Of a stretch of 64,000 nt of DNA, positions 1 through 8,999 are shown piece by piece. The DNA is from Yeosuana aquiaggeris (GTDB lineage: Bacteria; Bacteroidota; Bacteroidia; Flavobacteriales; Flavobacteriaceae), in the NCBI RefSeq assembly GCF_044003965.1, contig NZ_JBAWKC010000001.1, positions 186,001-250,000 on the forward strand, read 5' to 3'. Made by a program: the position numbers and the translations under genes. The number at the start of each line of letters is the position of its first letter. The first letter of the stretch is position 1. Below the pieces are notes generated by a model. That model searched no databases. It worked only from the letters and a program-made list of their open reading frames with translations, and had not been told where the DNA came from.

Positions 1-1062
1 CTTATACAAATAAAGATTATCAAAATATACAGTTCCTAAATCAGATGTAATGATAAATTGTGCCAAATCATTTCTAGCACCAGCTGTCCATGCAGATAAA
101 GGCATGTCTAAAGAGATCCATGTTCCTGGATTAGGATTAGGTAATGCCGGATTGCTGGCATTAGTTGTTGAGAATTCTATAGCTGAAACCTCTGAACTAG
201 TACCTCCCCAATGAGAAAACTTCAAATTGAAACTTTTATCCAATGTAGCAGTAGCCGTCCAAATATCAATATGGAAACCAGTAAAAGTAGCTGCATCAAT
301 TCTATTATTGATAAATTCAACTCCAAGAAAACCAAATCCTGTAACTTTCTTAGTATCATTACCTTCAATCACAACATCTGATGATGTTGCCGAATCCCAA
401 CTTGCATTCCAGTTTTCAACTGTTCTTGCAGCATACGCATTACTAAAAAGTGAGTAAACATCAGCAGCATTTCTTGCCGGTGGTGTTGGAGCAGCAGTAG
501 TTGGAGCTGGCTCTGGAGTTATAGCTGTTGCTTCTGCAGTAATATTATCTACATAGATAGTAAAATCTCCAGGAGGCACATTAAACCCTGTGTTATCCGC
601 CTTCCAATTAGGGAAAAACACTATTTTTAAATATTCTCCATCGGCTGCTGCCGTGCCATCCAAAGCTTGAGTAAACGTAAATGTTAGGGTTTGCCATGCA
701 CCAGGTGTTGTATAAGATTGTGCTGCTGCAGAAGCAGGCCCACCATTTTCTACTTTACCCAATAAAGTAAAGGCCTGTGTAGAATAAACATCAACTTTAG
801 CCGTTTTATCAGTAGTTAACTTAATTTTATATGTTTGCATGATAACTTCAGCGCCCTGCCATGGGTTACCTGACGCTTGACTAACAAGTTTTAAGCTATT
901 ACCATTGGATCCTGCTGGTGCAGCTTCAATAGTAGCACTTGCTAATCCTTCAAAACCAGCAAATGCAGGTTCGGTTCCATCAAAATTTTCAATGAGTATC
1001 TGTTGGGAAAACCCAAAAGAGACCGTTAGCATAATAAATAAAAAAGTAATTTTTTTCATCAT
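1..1062 (-). CDS. Secreted CBM-like protein, partial (3' end beyond window)
   Basis: The reading frame is open from a double Met (ATG ATG AAA AAA) at 1062/1059 down to base 1 without a stop, so the C-terminus is missing. It starts with a type I signal peptide (MMKKITFLFIMLTVSFGFSQ) and has no lipobox Cys. A beta-sandwich module follows with the pattern 'PWQGAEVI...GEYLKIVFFPNW...FTIYVDNI', the same family as the modules of the lipoprotein at 26578-28599. After a Pro/Thr-rich linker comes a second beta-rich module ending 'VYFDNLYLYK', probably close to the true end or to a sorting domain. No catalytic signature was seen. It probably binds glycan outside the cell. It has its own copy of the locus operator upstream (1290-1308), which places it in the laminarin regulon. 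The domain family name is not certain. Confidence 0.8.
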   Translation of the reverse strand, partial: MMKKITFLFIMLTVSFGFSQQILIENFDGTEPAFAGFEGLASATIEAAPAGSNGNSLKLVSQASGNPWQGAEVIMQTYKIKLTTDKTAKVDVYSTQAFTLLGKVENGGPASAAAQSYTTPGAWQTLTFTFTQALDGTAAADGEYLKIVFFPNWKADNTGFNVPPGDFTIYVDNITAEATAITPEPAPTTAAPTPPARNAADVYSLFSNAYAARTVENWNASWDSATSSDVVIEGNDTKKVTGFGFLGVEFINNRIDAATFTGFHIDIWTATATLDKSFNLKFSHWGGTSSEVSAIEFSTTNASNPALPNPNPGTWISLDMPLSAWTAGARNDLAQFIITSDLGTVYFDNLYLYK

Positions 1063-1147
1063 AATTTTTTGTTTAAAAGAGTTAATATTTTTCTATTTTT
1101 TCGAATTACCTAAATATAAGACAATTAGATGTAAATTTTAAACAAAT

Positions 1148-1169
1148 GCCTATACAAAAAGCATACAAT
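1148..1169 (-). promoter_or_regulatory. Conserved block B, copy 1
   Basis: On the plus strand this reads GCCTATACAAAAAGCATACA, and it matches the blocks at 25113-25133 and 33266-33286 (consensus CCTcaacAAAAAaCATACA). It lies about 86 bp upstream of the minus-strand gene that starts at 1062 and about 129 bp downstream, in transcription sense, of operator copy A. Its function is unknown: part of the core promoter or a second regulator site. Copy 1 is the most divergent. Confidence 0.5.
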
Positions 1170-1289
1170 GCTAAAAACAACTTAATTCATATAAGATTCT
1201 ACGTTTTATCAGATTTATAATTCACTTTATCGATTATAGTTGTGTGATTTAGCCGTAATATGTTAAAAGACAATACGCGTTTAAAGGCA

Positions 1290-1308
1290 TGTTGTGGTAA
1301 TGTATGGG
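1290..1308 (-). promoter_or_regulatory. Putative PUL operator (block A), copy 1
   Basis: The plus strand reads TGTTGTGGTAATGTATGGG. The same 19-mer occurs at 25226-25244 (identical) and 33368-33386 (one difference). Read in the direction of the downstream gene it contains TTACC(C/T)ATACATTACC, a direct repeat of TTACC with 11-bp spacing, as expected for a protein binding two adjacent helical turns. It lies 228 bp upstream of the start at 1062. The rest of 1063-1486 shows no supportable gene; an 80-codon frame across the operator is judged spurious. Confidence 0.7.
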
Positions 1309-1486
1309 TAAAACAAAACATTGTCGCGCATATTTTTCTTACAATTTGAGTTAAATGCTTCAAATTAAGACCTATAACATTTTTTTTATACAAAAAATCA
1401 TCCTTTATATAGCAGAGCGCATTTGGACAATAATTCTGCATATTAGCTTTAGCAAAAAGACAATCCTTGCCTGCTTTAAATGCAAA

Positions 1487-1522
1487 AAAACTCGTATTTA
1501 TAAATGTATAAATACGAGTTTT
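1487..1522 (-). terminator. Intrinsic terminator of the GH17 end of the operon
   Basis: A perfect 16-bp inverted repeat (AAAACTCGTATTTATA, loop AATG, complementary arm) sits 34 bp past the stop codon of the GH17 gene ending at 1556. A- and T-tracts flank both sides, so it could work in either direction. It separates the enzyme operon from the partial gene at the window start. Confidence 0.85.
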
Positions 1523-1555
1523 AATTAGTTCAATCTTAAAAAAGGGTCTCTATAA

Positions 1556-2494
1556 TTAAATTAAATGTTCCTTGTAACGTTGGCTCATTACCAGTTTTGG
1601 CGTTCTGTCTACCTTAAACAAGCCCCAGTGCTTTTCTGGTTCAAGGGCCTCTTCAGATCCTTTCCAGGGTTCATCAAAAGCTTCAAAAATAAAGGTCATA
1701 ACTGCATCTTCTTCACACCAGTCCATTAAGTCGTTATAATAAATAGTTTGATGTTCTTCACTCACATTGCTGGGGCAAATGCCTTTACCGTTAGAATAGG
1801 TTGTCCAACCAGCTTCTGTTATAACCACTAATTTATCGGGATATTTGTTCGCTACCGAATAAAAGTTTTGTTTGGTATATTCCATAGCTTCATGGATATT
1901 TTTATATTCCCAGACAGGATAAGTATGAATAGAAATAAAGTCGACTTCATCTACTAAATGTTTAAGTTTATCAAGCCACGGCAGATAGTTTTCGCAAAAG
2001 GTTACCGGTTGTTTGGTTTCCCTTTTAATCATCCTTACGTATTTAATAACACTTTCAACGGGTACATAATGATCCGTCCAATCTACACATGCCTCATTTC
2101 CTGCTGACAAAGAAAAAATAATCTCCGGATATCTGTTGGCTAGCCTTATTAACTTATTTATCTGGCGTAAGTTGGCTACTTTATTTAACTCTAGCTGCTC
2201 TTCAGGATACGCGCCGCCCCAGGGGCATCCGTAATTATTTACTTCTGCGCCTATATAAGCCCCAAGCATCACTTTAAAATTAAAGTTTTCCTTTTCAATG
2301 ACTTCAAGAACTATCTCAGAATGTTTATCGCAATCATAAAGGCGCAGGTATGTCCATTCATTTTGCAGTATTAAAAGATCTTCTTTTATTTCTTCATAAC
2401 TAGGAAACACATCACCGGGTCTTTGACCTTCTCTAAAACCTGAATAGCAGATAGCCTTACCTGGTTTAATGTTTAATTCTTTAGCATATCTCAT
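1556..2494 (-). CDS. GH17 family beta-1,3-glucanase-like protein, no signal peptide
   Basis: A 312-residue TIM-barrel of the GH17 type, likely acting on beta-1,3-glucan chains. The acid/base motif is 'LSAGNEACV' (Glu134) and the nucleophile motif 'VITEAGWTT' (Glu227). 'ISIHTYPVWEYKN' around 188-199 and 'FIFEAFDEPWKG' near 270 are further family signatures. There is no signal peptide or lipobox, so a cytoplasmic location is inferred. It is more similar to the lipoprotein GH17 at 7701-8972 (SMHTYPY, FEAFNEKWK) than to the two tandem neighbours. The gap to the upstream gene is 175 bp and shows no clear operator. The terminator at 1487-1522 follows. The family call is firm; hydrolase versus transglycosylase cannot be told from sequence. 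Confidence 0.9.
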   Translation of the reverse strand: MRYAKELNIKPGKAICYSGFREGQRPGDVFPSYEEIKEDLLILQNEWTYLRLYDCDKHSEIVLEVIEKENFNFKVMLGAYIGAEVNNYGCPWGGAYPEEQLELNKVANLRQINKLIRLANRYPEIIFSLSAGNEACVDWTDHYVPVESVIKYVRMIKRETKQPVTFCENYLPWLDKLKHLVDEVDFISIHTYPVWEYKNIHEAMEYTKQNFYSVANKYPDKLVVITEAGWTTYSNGKGICPSNVSEEHQTIYYNDLMDWCEEDAVMTFIFEAFDEPWKGSEEALEPEKHWGLFKVDRTPKLVMSQRYKEHLI

Positions 2495-2669
2495 TTAATA
2501 TTGATTAGTAAGTATAGTTCGCAATAAATAATAAATAATTTTTGAAATCAAATTTGAACATAGAAATTCGTTAAGACAGCTATTTTAACCCACCACTGAA
2601 AAAAAGTGTCTAAAAAACTGTTAATACATTGATAAAAATATATGATAATTTAGTCAAGAATTGGGGCAT

Positions 2670-3554
2670 TTAAAACTTTAGTTTTTCGTTTTTATCCCAA
2701 AGCCCCCAGTAGGCACCTACATCACCTTCTGAGCCCACCTTCCAAGATTCATCAAATGATGAAAAATAGAACATCTCTATATCATCCTGTTCAGACCATT
2801 TTTGAGCGTTAATAAAATATTTTAAAGCATTTTCATGTGATGGCTGCGCCCCATGAAACAACTCGCCTACACTAGGCCAACCTGTTTCAGTAATTATTAC
2901 CTTTTTACCGTTTGCTGCGCTTACTGCTTGATTGTACATGTCTTTCATATATAACAACGAGTATTCTAAACTACAGCCTTCCCAATAAGGATAACAATTG
3001 GCTAAAATAACATCACAAGCTTCTGTGATTTTTGGCCTGTGGGAAAACTCATAATAGGCATCTACATAACCCATAGGAATGTCTGGAATTTCCCTTTTGA
3101 CCCGATGCATAAATCCTAGTAATTCGTCTTCTGTTAAATCTTTGCGGTACATAACTTCATTACCAACAGCAGCAATATCTACATAGCCTTCCTTAGCTAA
3201 CTTAATAAGTCCAGAAATTTCCTTCTCATTTATTTCATCATCATTTCCTAACCAGGCACCTACCAAAGTTTTTATTCCGTATTCTTTTGCGATAATCGGA
3301 ATTAACTCATTCCCTTCGGTACATGAAAATGATCTCACCCATTTTGTATAAGGTTTAATAATTTCCATACGCCTGCGGATTTGCGCTTCTGTAATTTGAG
3401 TGCCCGGTCCTTGTCCATCCTCATATGTACTGAAACATAATCCATGCATGCCATTTTCAAGTACTTTTTTGAACAATGATTTTAACTCTTCTGAAGTTTT
3501 ATTAGCATGATCGATTCCTACTAAGGCCTTTATTTTTCCTGCTCTTACTGACAT
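2670..3554 (-). CDS. GH17 family glucanase-like protein, cytoplasmic paralog 1
   Basis: A 294-residue GH17-like TIM-barrel. The catalytic pair is visible as 'AAVGNEVMYR' (Glu133) and 'IITETGWPS' (Glu223), with the late-barrel motif 'FYFSSFDESWKVG'. No signal peptide is present. It is a close tandem paralog of 3788-4696: the two share long stretches such as 'NGMHGLCFS.YEDGQ', 'GYVDAYYEFSHRP' and the C-terminus 'GAYWGLWDK.EKLKF'. An intracellular GH17 beside a GH149-type phosphorylase suggests trimming or rearranging of imported laminari-oligosaccharides (inference). A 233-bp gap without a recognised operator separates it from the upstream copy. Confidence 0.9.
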   Translation of the reverse strand: MSVRAGKIKALVGIDHANKTSEELKSLFKKVLENGMHGLCFSTYEDGQGPGTQITEAQIRRRMEIIKPYTKWVRSFSCTEGNELIPIIAKEYGIKTLVGAWLGNDDEINEKEISGLIKLAKEGYVDIAAVGNEVMYRKDLTEDELLGFMHRVKREIPDIPMGYVDAYYEFSHRPKITEACDVILANCYPYWEGCSLEYSLLYMKDMYNQAVSAANGKKVIITETGWPSVGELFHGAQPSHENALKYFINAQKWSEQDDIEMFYFSSFDESWKVGSEGDVGAYWGLWDKNEKLKF

Positions 3555-3787
3555 TCTCTTTTATATTATTTTATTTACTTCAATTTTATAATAGTAGAAT
3601 TTATAATTTTCTATTAATCAATTCTATATTCCTTTTTAAACAACTTTTCTACAATTCGTTTTTAAAGTATACCGTGTTTTTATGATCGCCAAAAATAAAC
3701 TTGGCAACTAGCTATAAAAACAACTATATTAATTAAAACATGCACTCAATTAACTCAAAATATTAGACAAATACTAGTTTTTGACGA

Positions 3788-4696
3788 TTAAAATTTGAGC
3801 TTTTCATGTTTATCCCAAAGCCCCCAATAGGCACCTACATCACCTTCAGCTCCAACTTTCCAAGATTCATCAAAGGACGAAAAATAGAACATTTCTATAT
3901 CATCTTTTGCTGACCATGCCTGTGCATTGATAAAATATTTCATAGCATTTTCGGCTGATGACACTGCGCCTCCCAAACTACCCCCTTCACTTGGCCAACC
4001 TGTTTCTGTAATAATAACTCTTTTGCCATTACCGGCAGCAGCAGCCTGACCATACATTTCTCTCATGTGGTTTAAGGCATATTCCTGTGGGCATCCTTCC
4101 CAATAAGGATAACAATTTGCTAAAATAACATCGCAAGCTTCGGTAATTCTCGGACGATGAGAAAATTCATAATACGCATCAACGTAACCTACGGGTATTC
4201 CCGGTAAAGCCTCCTTTACCCTGTTAATATAACCAATCAATTGATCTTCTGTTAATTCTTTACGATACATCACCTCATTACCAACAGCCGCCACATCAAC
4301 ACATCCTTCTTTAGCCAAAGTTATCAGTCCTTCTATTTCAGCTTCATTCATTTCAAGATCGTCTCCTAACCAAGCCCCAACTAGTGTTTTCATCCCTTGT
4401 TCATGCGCAATGCGCGGAATATGTTCATTCCCTTCAACACAAGAAAACGAACGCACCCAACTAGTATAAGGCTTTATGATTTTCATTCTTCTTCTCACTT
4501 GTTCTTCGGTAATGATATCTCCTGGCTTTTGGCCGTCTTCATACATACTAAAACATAAACCATGCATGCCGTTTTCGAGGGTTTCCCTCCAAAGTTCTTC
4601 TAATTTCTTTAATGATAATTTACTGAAATCAACTCCAGCATAATCTGAATAGTCTGCTTCGCTAAGCGAAAATTGACGTTCCTTTCTATATGACAT
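3788..4696 (-). CDS. GH17 family glucanase-like protein, cytoplasmic paralog 2
   Basis: A 302-residue GH17-like protein and the upstream member of a tandem duplication with 2670-3554. Catalytic Glu141 lies in 'AAVGNEVMYR' and Glu231 in 'IITETGWPS'. The N-terminus (MSYRKERQFSLSEADYSDYAG) is hydrophilic, with no export signal. It starts 22 bp after the GPH symporter gene and is likely cotranscribed with it. The pairing of an oligosaccharide importer with an internal glucanase fits intracellular processing of short beta-glucans. The substrate is inferred from context. Confidence 0.9.
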   Translation of the reverse strand: MSYRKERQFSLSEADYSDYAGVDFSKLSLKKLEELWRETLENGMHGLCFSMYEDGQKPGDIITEEQVRRRMKIIKPYTSWVRSFSCVEGNEHIPRIAHEQGMKTLVGAWLGDDLEMNEAEIEGLITLAKEGCVDVAAVGNEVMYRKELTEDQLIGYINRVKEALPGIPVGYVDAYYEFSHRPRITEACDVILANCYPYWEGCPQEYALNHMREMYGQAAAAGNGKRVIITETGWPSEGGSLGGAVSSAENAMKYFINAQAWSAKDDIEMFYFSSFDESWKVGAEGDVGAYWGLWDKHEKLKF

Positions 4697-4718
4697 TGTA
4701 ATTTATTTTAATATTAAT

Positions 4719-6149
4719 TTATAATTCTCCTCTACGATCTACTAATATTTGTTTTATTTCTGCAGCTCTTGTTTCATTAAGGCTGTATTTCCACATAATA
4801 ACAATAGCTAAACCTGCAGTAACTGCTGGAATAACGATATCAGCAATACGAAGGTCTCTAATAGTTTCCGCGGTTTGAACAGCCGCATTGCCATCAAATC
4901 CCACCACTTTTAAAACCAAGCCTCCTAAAACTAAGGCTAAAGCCTGTCCTAATTTTACCATCCACCAGTAAATGGCCCCAAAGGTACCTTCTTTACGTGG
5001 CATTCCGTTTCTTAATTCGTCCAAATCACAGACATCGGCCGTCATGCTCATCATTAAAGTAAACAAACCTCCTAAACCAAAAGCCATAAATGGCACCGGT
5101 AAAAATATAAGCCAATGATAATCTGGATTAAATCCCCACCATTTTAAAATATAACCCAAAATAGAAATGGCTGTTGAAATCACAAAAGCATTACGTTTTC
5201 CCCAATTATTAGCCATCCAAGTCACAATAGGAATTACTCCAAAAGCTGTGATTACAGCGGTAATAGTTGAAAACCAAGCTGGCCAATTACCTGCAGCTCC
5301 AAAATCACCATTAAACATATAGTAAACAATAATAAAGTAACTAAAAGAGGCCACCAACTGGAATCCATTAAAAACTAAAAATGTGGCTCCGCAAAGTTTC
5401 ATAAAAGGTTTGTTTTTAGAAACCTGCACAATGCCATCTAAAAGATCTTTTAAATTAGAAAACATGGTTTTAAAAGTAATTTTCTTTCTGTTTTCCATAT
5501 GTGCAGAATCAATTCCTTTACAAAAAATGGCGGGTAATAGGCCTAAAATTAAACAAACCGCTCCCACAATTATAGAAAGTCGTCTGACACCAATAGCCTG
5601 TGTTTCAAAAAGATCCGGATTCGCTATAAGTACCCAAAACCAAGGCACTATCATCCAGGCAATTTGACCTATTGTTTGAGAAAACGCCATAATGCGCGTA
5701 CGCTCGTTATAATCAGAGGTCATTTCGTAACCTAATCCAATTAAGGGCGTTGCAAACATGGTGTTTCCAACTAAGAATACCATAGACATGATTAGAAAAT
5801 ACCAAAAATTATAGTTTACTGAATCTTCGGGGTCTAATTGCCATAAAACAATAAAGAATATGCCACTTAAAATAGCGCCCACAAAAATATACGGTCTTCT
5901 GCGACCCCATCTTGATTTTGTATTGTCAGAAATAAAACCCATGATAGGATCTGTAATGGCGTCAAATATTCTAGGAAGACCGCCCAGCAACCCTGCTAAA
6001 AATGGATCCATGCCAAAGGCCGTTAACAAAAAGAACATAAAGATTCCTAGAGCGCCTGGTAATAAATTGAGAACTAAATGCCCTGCTCCAAAAGCCATTT
6101 TCTGACCTATAGGAACTATATCTTTGGGATTTGTTTTGTGATGTGCCAT
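4719..6149 (-). CDS. GPH (MelB-like) sugar:cation symporter
   Basis: A 476-residue inner-membrane transporter with about 12 hydrophobic segments. The segment 'DAITDPIMGFISDNTKSRWG' followed by RRRPYI (about residues 63-88) is the loop 2-3 signature of the glycoside-pentoside-hexuronide:cation symporter family. It sits in the enzyme operon, 42 bp after the GH30 gene and 22 bp before a cytoplasmic GH17. It probably imports glucose, gentiobiose or laminari-oligosaccharides released in the periplasm. It is one of two unrelated sugar permeases in the locus. The substrate is inference. Confidence 0.88.
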   Translation of the reverse strand: MAHHKTNPKDIVPIGQKMAFGAGHLVLNLLPGALGIFMFFLLTAFGMDPFLAGLLGGLPRIFDAITDPIMGFISDNTKSRWGRRRPYIFVGAILSGIFFIVLWQLDPEDSVNYNFWYFLIMSMVFLVGNTMFATPLIGLGYEMTSDYNERTRIMAFSQTIGQIAWMIVPWFWVLIANPDLFETQAIGVRRLSIIVGAVCLILGLLPAIFCKGIDSAHMENRKKITFKTMFSNLKDLLDGIVQVSKNKPFMKLCGATFLVFNGFQLVASFSYFIIVYYMFNGDFGAAGNWPAWFSTITAVITAFGVIPIVTWMANNWGKRNAFVISTAISILGYILKWWGFNPDYHWLIFLPVPFMAFGLGGLFTLMMSMTADVCDLDELRNGMPRKEGTFGAIYWWMVKLGQALALVLGGLVLKVVGFDGNAAVQTAETIRDLRIADIVIPAVTAGLAIVIMWKYSLNETRAAEIKQILVDRRGEL

Positions 6150-6191
6150 CTTATTTAGTTTATAGTTAGTTATTATTTAGATTTCTGTTTG

Positions 6192-7679
6192 TTATTGTTG
6201 CGGAATGATTATCGTTTGAATAGCCTGTCCGTTTATTTGCAAATCCTTTGTACTTTGCCCTAATTTAATACTCATGTTTTTTGATTCAGTATCCTGATTA
6301 AAAATCACAACAGCGATAGACCCATCAAGATTTTTAGCCGCAGTAAGCATTAAATGCTCATCTGAATTAGTAAAACCTATTCGTTCAGCTCCTGGTCTAA
6401 TGAATTTACTGAAATGAGCCATGGTATAATAAATTGGCGTAAAGTATACCTCGTCAAGTTCCGGATCAACAATTACAGGCGCTAAACACCAATTTTTAAA
6501 CCAGTTTGGCCCTCCTTGTTTATCAAGAACCATGTTCCAGTCAATCCAGCCATCAACCCAGTTATTTAAACACCCTATGATATCTCTTGCATATCGATTG
6601 ACAGGCGCATATTTAGGATGCAGATACTTTTGGTCTTCTGGCGCCCAATCCCAGCCCCAATCTGTTGCTTCTTTAGACCAGTACCATTGGTCGTCCTGCC
6701 ATTTAGGCACCTCAGAGTCCCCACATGCTTCCGTTTGTATTAAATATTTGTTCGGTACCTTTTCATGCGCATATTGTAATGACTCCGGAAAATAATCATA
6801 GGTACTGGCATACCAATGTATAGCCGTACCATCAAAATATTTTGAAGAGGCTTCATCTCTATACATCACATCGATCCATTCTTTTAACTCTTCGCCACGA
6901 TTTTGATCATATCCCAGAATTTTAACATCATGACCCTCTGCTTTAAGTTTTGGCCCTAAGTGATTCTCAACAAAATTGGTCATTTCCTCTGCTGAAAAAT
7001 GCATGCTCTCCCAGTTATTGTTGTTGCCTAAAGGCTCATTTTCAACTGTAAACCCCCAAATGTCAATACCTTCCGCTTTATATGCCTTTATATATTTTGA
7101 AAAGAATAAAGCCCAGGTATCATTGTATTCCGGTAATAGTTTACCGCCTCTCCAATCTTTGTTGTCTTTCATCCATGGTGGCGCTGTCCAGGGTGAAGAC
7201 AAAATTTTAAAGCCATCTCTTGATATTGCCATGGCTTCTTTAATCATGGGAATAATATCATCACGATCTTCTTCAATTGAAAAGTTTGTTAACTCTAGAT
7301 CACCTTCTACTGGTGCATAAGAATAATTGCTCAATGAAAAGTCACATGAATTCATGTGTGTACGTGTTAATGAATACTGTGCACCATCTTCTCCAAAATA
7401 AGCTTCTAAAATTTTTTCTCTGTTTTCTTTACTTAATTTATTTAAAAGGCTGGCTGAGGCTTCTGTGAATGAACCTCCAAATCCCGTAATGGTTTGAAAG
7501 GTTTCTTCCGGGATCAATGTAATTATAGCCGGATTATTACCAGAAACAAATGCTGTGATTTGTTTTAGTTTATTACCACTTGCAGACGTTTCATAAACAT
7601 CAACAGACAATTTATTTTCGTTACAACTCATCATCATAAATACTAAAAAACTAACTATATAAAGTTTTAAATTTTTCAT
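6192..7679 (-). CDS. GH30 family lipoprotein (beta-1,6-glucanase/beta-glucosidase type)
   Basis: A 495-residue lipoprotein with a signal ending 'FMMMSC' (lipidated Cys19). It has a GH30 catalytic barrel and the C-terminal beta domain typical of the family. Motifs seen are 'TITGFGGSFTEASA' (about 63-76), 'FTVENEPLG' with acid/base Glu215, and 'LIQTEACGD' with nucleophile Glu317. 'GGPNWFKNWCLAPVIVD' near 395 is also typical. GH30 enzymes of this subfamily type cleave beta-1,6-glucan or side-chain glucose, which matches the branches of laminarin. Whether it faces the periplasm or the outside is not decided. It is 21 bp from the upstream GH17 lipoprotein gene and shares an operon with it. Confidence 0.9.
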   Translation of the reverse strand: MKNLKLYIVSFLVFMMMSCNENKLSVDVYETSASGNKLKQITAFVSGNNPAIITLIPEETFQTITGFGGSFTEASASLLNKLSKENREKILEAYFGEDGAQYSLTRTHMNSCDFSLSNYSYAPVEGDLELTNFSIEEDRDDIIPMIKEAMAISRDGFKILSSPWTAPPWMKDNKDWRGGKLLPEYNDTWALFFSKYIKAYKAEGIDIWGFTVENEPLGNNNNWESMHFSAEEMTNFVENHLGPKLKAEGHDVKILGYDQNRGEELKEWIDVMYRDEASSKYFDGTAIHWYASTYDYFPESLQYAHEKVPNKYLIQTEACGDSEVPKWQDDQWYWSKEATDWGWDWAPEDQKYLHPKYAPVNRYARDIIGCLNNWVDGWIDWNMVLDKQGGPNWFKNWCLAPVIVDPELDEVYFTPIYYTMAHFSKFIRPGAERIGFTNSDEHLMLTAAKNLDGSIAVVIFNQDTESKNMSIKLGQSTKDLQINGQAIQTIIIPQQ

Positions 7680-7700
7680 AATTTATTTTTCATAATTATT

Positions 7701-8972
7701 CTAATGCAGTGAAGGTATTTCACTCAATCTTGGTGGTACCAATACATCTTTCATTAGTTTTTTCTTATCACCATTATATGTTTTTTTTATGGCATTTCCG
7801 TTTCTTTTTAATCCATCAAAAACGCCATTATCAACCATATCCCATAAGGCATATTTTGCCTGTCCGTCTATAGTAAATAATCCGAAATGGTTTTCTGATC
7901 CTTTCTTATTATGATGATCTTTCCATTTTTCATTAAAGGCTTCAAAATAAAAACATGATATCCCAGCTTCATTGGTCCACTCTCTTAACAGTTTATGATA
8001 CAACCCTTCCTTATATTCGTCAGTTGCCCTGGAACCTTTTGGGCCATAATGCCCATCTGAAATCGTTGCCCAACCAGTTTCCCCAATATGAATTGGCTTA
8101 TTAACTCCTATACTTTTCATATAATTTGAAACACTATCGAATTGTTTCATAGCGAACTCTCTGGCACGAAGCATTGCCGCATCAATTTTTTCAATATCCG
8201 ATAATTTGTCTTCTTCTTCAGGAACGCCCCAAAATTCGGGATTATAATGGGTATTATGATACGGATAGGTATGCATAGACACATAGTCTACAGCCGTCGC
8301 AAGGTTTTCTAAATCTGGCACATGGTAAAGGGAATCGCCTCCGCCCCAAGATGAAAAATCATCTGAACTTGTAATCCATAGGTCTTTTGAAAGTTTCCCT
8401 TTCCTTTTCAAGTCTTGCAAGTGATTCACCCATTTTAAAATAACATTAGGTTGCACAAAATAACTTGTAGCCCATTTTACCATCGCTTCATTCCCAACGG
8501 CAATAATCTTTACAATGTCTGGATATTTATTGGCTAAATCTACAGCTCTTTGAATCTCTGCTGCGTTGGCTTCACTTTCAACATCATGGTTTGGTTCTAA
8601 ATCAGTCCATGCGTTTTGGCAATCAATCCAGGCGCCAAGCATCACATACATCTCAAAATTTGGGTCTTCTGCCTTTAATTCACTTATTGCTTTTAAAATA
8701 TTAGGTGCTTGTTGTAGCTGCACGTTGTAGGTTCTTAATATTCTAATCCCCATAGCTGAAAGAATCTTCATGTCTTCTTTTAACTCCTTAATAGTTGGTT
8801 GCACATCTCTCGTATTTTGCCTGTAGCCTCCATAAGAAATTGCTAAATAGTCTGGATTACCTAAAATCTCAGCTGCCGTTTTTGACATAATGTTGGTTGG
8901 TTTATTAACACATGAAAATAATATAATAACGGCAAAAAGCGCCGTTATCACTTTACTCCTTTTTTTCATCAT
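7701..8972 (-). CDS. GH17 family beta-1,3-glucanase lipoprotein
   Basis: A GH17 enzyme exported as a lipoprotein. I start it at the MMKKRSK Met (8972) rather than at an upstream ATG (8996), because this gives a normal signal, MMKKRSKVITALFAVIILFSC. Counting from 8996, catalytic Glu170 is in 'IAVGNEAMV' and Glu306 in 'HIGETGWAT'. 'SMHTYPYHNTHYNPEFWGVP' follows the usual fourth-strand signature. It is larger than the three cytoplasmic GH17s because of loop insertions and a basic C-terminal tail. It follows the GH3 gene by a few tens of bases. It likely degrades laminarin chains in the periplasm or at the cell surface. Confidence 0.9.
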   Translation of the reverse strand: MMKKRSKVITALFAVIILFSCVNKPTNIMSKTAAEILGNPDYLAISYGGYRQNTRDVQPTIKELKEDMKILSAMGIRILRTYNVQLQQAPNILKAISELKAEDPNFEMYVMLGAWIDCQNAWTDLEPNHDVESEANAAEIQRAVDLANKYPDIVKIIAVGNEAMVKWATSYFVQPNVILKWVNHLQDLKRKGKLSKDLWITSSDDFSSWGGGDSLYHVPDLENLATAVDYVSMHTYPYHNTHYNPEFWGVPEEEDKLSDIEKIDAAMLRAREFAMKQFDSVSNYMKSIGVNKPIHIGETGWATISDGHYGPKGSRATDEYKEGLYHKLLREWTNEAGISCFYFEAFNEKWKDHHNKKGSENHFGLFTIDGQAKYALWDMVDNGVFDGLKRNGNAIKKTYNGDKKKLMKDVLVPPRLSEIPSLH

Positions 8973-8999
8973 GTTATTATTAAATATTATTTGCAAAAC

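Noticed and set aside
1199..1441. 80-codon minus-strand open frame between the partial CBM gene and the GH17 terminator
   Set aside because: It overlaps the operator copy, has no recognisable domain or signal, and its sequence is low in coding character; the region is better explained as a promoter.
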